NCBI GenBank assembly: GCA_003221075.1
Contig: QHUF01000042.1
Span: 1-17,364, forward strand
Direction of reading: 5' to 3'
Source of the DNA: Gemmatimonadota bacterium
Lineage (GTDB): Bacteria; Gemmatimonadota; Gemmatimonadetes; Gemmatimonadales; GWC2-71-9
Length of the DNA: 17,364 nucleotides
Shown: positions 14,847-17,364 of the stretch, one piece after another
Position numbering within the stretch: position 1 is the stretch's first letter
How the letters are laid out: each line of letters starts with the position of its first letter
Position numbers and translations under genes: made by a program
Notes under the pieces: generated by a model
The model's input: only the letters and a program-made list of their open reading frames with translations
What the model was told of the DNA's origin: nothing
Databases searched by the model: none

Positions 14847-16912
14847 CGCTTCGGACTCGCAGCGCTGCGGATGTCGGGATCGTTGGACGCAGCGGCCAGC
14901 GCCAGGAGGGTGGCCGCCCGCCCATCGTTCCGCCACCCCGCCGCGAGTGCCATCAATGCGGCGATCAGCTCGAGCGAGCGGGGCGCGAGTCGGGGACGCC
15001 TCAGCCAGTTCTTCCCGCCGTCCACGATTTCGAGCAGCGCGGTCAGCGCGACGACGTTCTTCACACGGCCCAGGACCTTGATCGCCAGGACCCGCAGTTC
15101 CGACGCCACCGCCTGGTCGTGCGCGAGCTGCGCGATCGGCGGCACTGCCGCCGGCGGACAGTCCTCGAGCGCCGCGGTCAGGGCGACGCGAACCATGCGC
15201 GGATCGGCATCGCGCAGCCCGCCCAGCAGCGCTGCCTCACGTTCCGCCGGGACTTTGAGCGACACCTTCAACGCCTCGCGCCGAACGCGGGTGTCTTCGT
15301 GCGCGATGAAGTTGGCCGCCCGGAATCCGTCGGGAAGCGCGGGCAGACCGTCCAGGATGAGCAGCAGATTGCGCGTGACGTACCAGGGGATCTCGCGCGC
15401 GAGACGGGCGGCGATGAGAGGACCGAGCTCACGCGGTGCGTGCGTCAAGCGATCGAGCAGCCCGCGACGCGTCGTGCGGGACTCCGATGCGCCGAGGACG
15501 TCGAGCAACGGCTCGAAGCCGTCGACGGGCAGCCGCGGCAGCACGCGATCCAGCGTCGCGAAGTCCGGCGGTTCGGTGCTGGCAAGCTCGCGGACCACAT
15601 CGGGCGAGGTGACGCGCGTCCACAGCGGGCCGACGTCGGGCGAGGGCGGCGAGACCGCGAGCAGGTCGACCAGGTCTCCAACGTGGCGCTCGGCGACGAG
15701 CCGCTCGATCGCGCGCCACGCGCCGAACCCAAGCACGCCGGCCTCGAGCGCCGTCTGGACAATGCGCAGCGGCTCGGTGGATTGTTGCCACTCGCTGCGC
15801 GCGGCGTGGAACGGCGCCGCGGCCGACATTTTTTTGAGCGCCTGCGTGTACGCGTCGGGATTCGGATCCTCGAGCGTCCAGCCTTGCAGCAGATCGCGCA
15901 CCTGATCGCGGAGCGCCTCGTCGGCCTGGGGTCGTGCTTCCGCGGTCCCCTGCTCCGCATGCTGCGCCAGCTTGGACAGCATCCGCACCAACGGATCCGA
16001 GACCGTCTTGTGCGATGCGTCCGCCATCGCGCGCACGATCTCGAGTACGGCATCGACGGCGAGCCCGTGCGTCGCGTCGATCGCGAACTTGGTGCGTTGG
16101 GCGTTGTCGCCGCCCATCTCGATCAACCGGCGCAGCGTCCCCGGTTGCAACGCGCCGACCAGTTTCGAAGTGCGGCGCCGCAGCGCCACCGCCTCCGCGC
16201 CGCCCGTGTGCTTCAGCTCATCGGCGATCTGCAGCAGGTATCCCACGATCACTTGATCGTAGGCGGCGCTCTTGGGATGCTCATCGATCGCCTTGGCGAT
16301 CACCGACGGTTCGGTCGCCGGAGGTGGACCGTCCTCGCTCGCCATCGCGTCCGCACTCAACGCCGCCCGCGCGAGTCCGACCCAGAGCTGTGCCCCCCGC
16401 AGGCCGCGCTCCCGGGCGCCCTTGTCGTCAAGCGCGGCCTGGTCGTCCTCCTGGAGCAGCTCGAGGCGTTCGTACGTGACGGGATGCAACCGGACGTGAT
16501 CCCAGGCGCGCAGCTGCTCCGGTGCGCCGAGTCCAAGGGGTTGGCCGGTGCGCTCCGCCTCCACGGCCAGCGTCTTCAACACATCGACGACCTCGTTCAC
16601 ACGCAAGCCGCGATGGAACGTCACGGCGCCGAGATGATGGCGATGTAAACGGCCGGCGAGCTCGGAGAGGAGGGGGTTTTTAGGGTCAGTAGCCACACCT
16701 TCAATGACGAGCTGTTGGCGCGCGACGCCCAGCGCGAGGGTCGTGCGGTCCTCGAACAGGTGCTCGGCGCGCCGGGTCACCCCCGCCGCCGCCGGCGCGA
16801 GGGACGGGTGCCCCTCCGGATACATCGCGTGCTTGTGGAGGGCGATGGATAACTCGATAAGGAAGTCGGCCAGCTCTCGCGAAAGGGCGGCCTTTTCCGG
16901 CGGCGTGGTCAT
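14843..16912 (-). CDS. HEAT-repeat protein
   Basis: This is a 689-residue, mostly helical cytoplasmic-looking protein with no signal peptide or transmembrane segment. Residues 1-130 form a module with FLIELSIALHKHAMYPEGHP (17-36) and LALGVARQQLVIEGV, related to the N-terminus of the HD-GYP protein encoded next. The C-terminal half has degenerate HEAT-like helix pairs, for example FIAHEDTRVRREALKVSLKV, GLRDADPRMVRVALTAALED and AVASELRVLAIKVLGRVKN, which form protein-binding scaffolds. No catalytic motif was seen. ATG 16912-16910 begins the protein and no strong Shine-Dalgarno precedes it. The gene overlaps the HD-GYP gene by 4 bases, suggesting that the scaffold partners with it. The function is unknown. 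Confidence 0.82.
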   Translation of the reverse strand: MTTPPEKAALSRELADFLIELSIALHKHAMYPEGHPSLAPAAAGVTRRAEHLFEDRTTLALGVARQQLVIEGVATDPKNPLLSELAGRLHRHHLGAVTFHRGLRVNEVVDVLKTLAVEAERTGQPLGLGAPEQLRAWDHVRLHPVTYERLELLQEDDQAALDDKGARERGLRGAQLWVGLARAALSADAMASEDGPPPATEPSVIAKAIDEHPKSAAYDQVIVGYLLQIADELKHTGGAEAVALRRRTSKLVGALQPGTLRRLIEMGGDNAQRTKFAIDATHGLAVDAVLEIVRAMADASHKTVSDPLVRMLSKLAQHAEQGTAEARPQADEALRDQVRDLLQGWTLEDPNPDAYTQALKKMSAAAPFHAARSEWQQSTEPLRIVQTALEAGVLGFGAWRAIERLVAERHVGDLVDLLAVSPPSPDVGPLWTRVTSPDVVRELASTEPPDFATLDRVLPRLPVDGFEPLLDVLGASESRTTRRGLLDRLTHAPRELGPLIAARLAREIPWYVTRNLLLILDGLPALPDGFRAANFIAHEDTRVRREALKVSLKVPAEREAALLGGLRDADPRMVRVALTAALEDCPPAAVPPIAQLAHDQAVASELRVLAIKVLGRVKNVVALTALLEIVDGGKNWLRRPRLAPRSLELIAALMALAAGWRNDGRAATLLALAAASNDPDIRSAASPKR

Positions 16913-16920
16913 GGGCCACC

Positions 16921-16926
16921 AAAATA
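16921..16926 (-). promoter_or_regulatory. Possible -10 element before the HEAT-repeat gene
   Basis: On the minus strand TATTTT lies 8 bases before the ATG at 16912 and agrees with TATAAT in 4 of 6 positions. No good -35 box is found at 16-18 bases. If used, the message would be leaderless or nearly so. Confidence 0.25.
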
Positions 16927-16966
16927 GCGTTCGCCCCGGTGCTCAAGGTCACTTTCGCAAAACGCA

Positions 16967-16991
16967 ACGCCCCGGGGGTTACCCGGGGCGT
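16967..16991 (-). terminator. Rho-independent-type terminator downstream of groEL
   Basis: On the minus strand a perfect 10-bp stem ACGCCCCGGG/CCCGGGGCGT encloses a 5-base loop, about 45 bases past the groEL TAA. It is followed by TGCGTTTTGCG, a modest T-rich tail. It separates groEL from the HEAT-repeat gene, which is read in the same direction. Confidence 0.8.
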
Positions 16992-17009
16992 CTTACTAAC
17001 TGCGCCTAC

Positions 17010-17027
17010 CTGCTGCGTCTGCTGCGT
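17010..17027. repeat. Two tandem 9-base units between groEL and its terminator
   Basis: CTGCTGCGT occurs twice in succession (17010-17018 and 17019-17027) and is followed by CTG. It lies in the groEL 3' untranslated region. No function is apparent, and it may be simple slippage. Confidence 0.6.
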
Positions 17028-17035
17028 CTGGGTGG

Positions 17036-17364
17036 TTAGTACATCCCGCCCATTCCGCCACCACCGGGCATCGGCGGAGCCTTGTCCTTCTCCTTCTTCT
17101 CCACCACGACGCACTCAGTCGTGAGGAGCAGGCTCGCGATGGACGCGGCGTTCTGCAGAGCGGTGCGAGTCACCTTCGTCGGGTCGATGACGCCGGACGC
17201 GACCAGGTCCTCGAACTTATCGGTCTGGGCGTTGTAGCCGAAGTTCTTGTCCTTCGACTCCTTCACCTTGCCGACCACGATAGCGCCTTCGGCGCCCGCG
17301 TTCTGGGCGATGATGCGGATCGGCTCCTCGAGGGCCCGGCGCACGATCTCGATGCCGGTCTTCT
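17036..17364 (-). CDS. groEL: Chaperonin GroEL, C-terminal part (runs off the right edge)
   Basis: GroEL is the ATP-driven folding chamber that works with GroES. About 109 residues of the C-terminal equatorial domain are present, from KTGIEIVRRALEEPIRIIAQ through NAGAEGAIVVGKV, FGYNAQTDKFEDLVASGVIDP, KVTRTALQNAASIASLLLTTE and VVVEKKEKD to the flexible Gly/Met tail PPMPGGGGMGGMY. It ends at TAA 17038-17036; the 5' part is beyond the window. The tail ends in GGMY and not in the longer GGM repeats of enterobacteria. Transcription would end at the hairpin at 16967-16991. Confidence 0.97.
   Translation of the reverse strand, partial: KTGIEIVRRALEEPIRIIAQNAGAEGAIVVGKVKESKDKNFGYNAQTDKFEDLVASGVIDPTKVTRTALQNAASIASLLLTTECVVVEKKEKDKAPPMPGGGGMGGMY

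Noticed and set aside
15119..16648. 509-codon plus-strand open frame opposite the HEAT-repeat gene
   Set aside because: It has no recognisable domain and very high Arg content. The minus-strand frame has clear HEAT-like helices and operon overlap.
1..17364. CRISPR arrays, tRNA genes, insertion sequences, prophage or defence genes
   Set aside because: No regularly spaced repeats, tRNA cloverleaf, transposase or integrase motifs or known defence domains were found on reading both strands.

Overview
This is a gene-dense, high-GC chromosomal segment with almost no intergenic space and many 4-base start/stop overlaps. It looks like a member of the Gemmatimonadota or a neighbouring soil phylum. 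This rests on gene style: GatCAB, an alternative GlmU-type enzyme of the TIGR03991 kind, and Ser/Thr kinases with an extracellular NTF2-like tail. The taxonomy is inference; no rRNA or other phylogenetic marker is present. No tRNA, rRNA, insertion sequence, prophage or CRISPR array was seen.

Layout. (a) 3-86 (+): the last codons of a plus-strand gene that converges on gatB, with overlapping stop codons. (b) 83-8309 (-): a tightly packed cluster transcribed leftwards as lipoprotein, serS, sensor histidine kinase, pcrA/uvrD-type helicase, gatC, gatA, gatB. Junctions range from a 26-base overlap to a 3-base gap, so this is probably one operon joining translation fidelity (seryl-tRNA synthetase, Glu/Asp-tRNA amidotransferase), DNA repair and an orphan kinase. 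gatB is broken: about 27 highly conserved codons are missing near position 1210, with a frame change. (c) 8310-8403: a short divergent promoter region with a plausible sigma-70-like promoter on each strand, both placed so that the transcripts would be almost leaderless. (d) 8404-13205 (+): a five-gene cluster of Roadblock/LC7 protein, stand-alone receiver, mannose-1-phosphate guanylyltransferase, NTP_transf_4/left-handed beta-helix enzyme (alternative GlmU type) and transmembrane Ser/Thr kinase. It joins signalling proteins to two nucleotide-sugar enzymes. (e) 13206-13562 (-): a small secreted protein that abuts the kinase stop codon with no spacer. (f) 13587-13614: a perfect 28-bp palindrome. 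(g) 13635-16912 (-): an HD-GYP protein and a HEAT-repeat protein, overlapping by 4 bases and apparently sharing a homologous N-terminal module. (h) 16967-16991: a rho-independent-type hairpin, then the 3' end of groEL (17036-17364, running off the right edge).

Working together: the left operon is mostly housekeeping. The best candidates for a less-described system are the Roadblock/receiver/nucleotide-sugar/kinase operon, which suggests control of envelope or exopolysaccharide precursor supply, and the HEAT/HD-GYP pair. The orphan histidine kinase in the left operon and the orphan receiver in the right operon are divergent neighbours and could be partners. None of these links is proven by the sequence. 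The window holds no clearly novel defence or mobile system.
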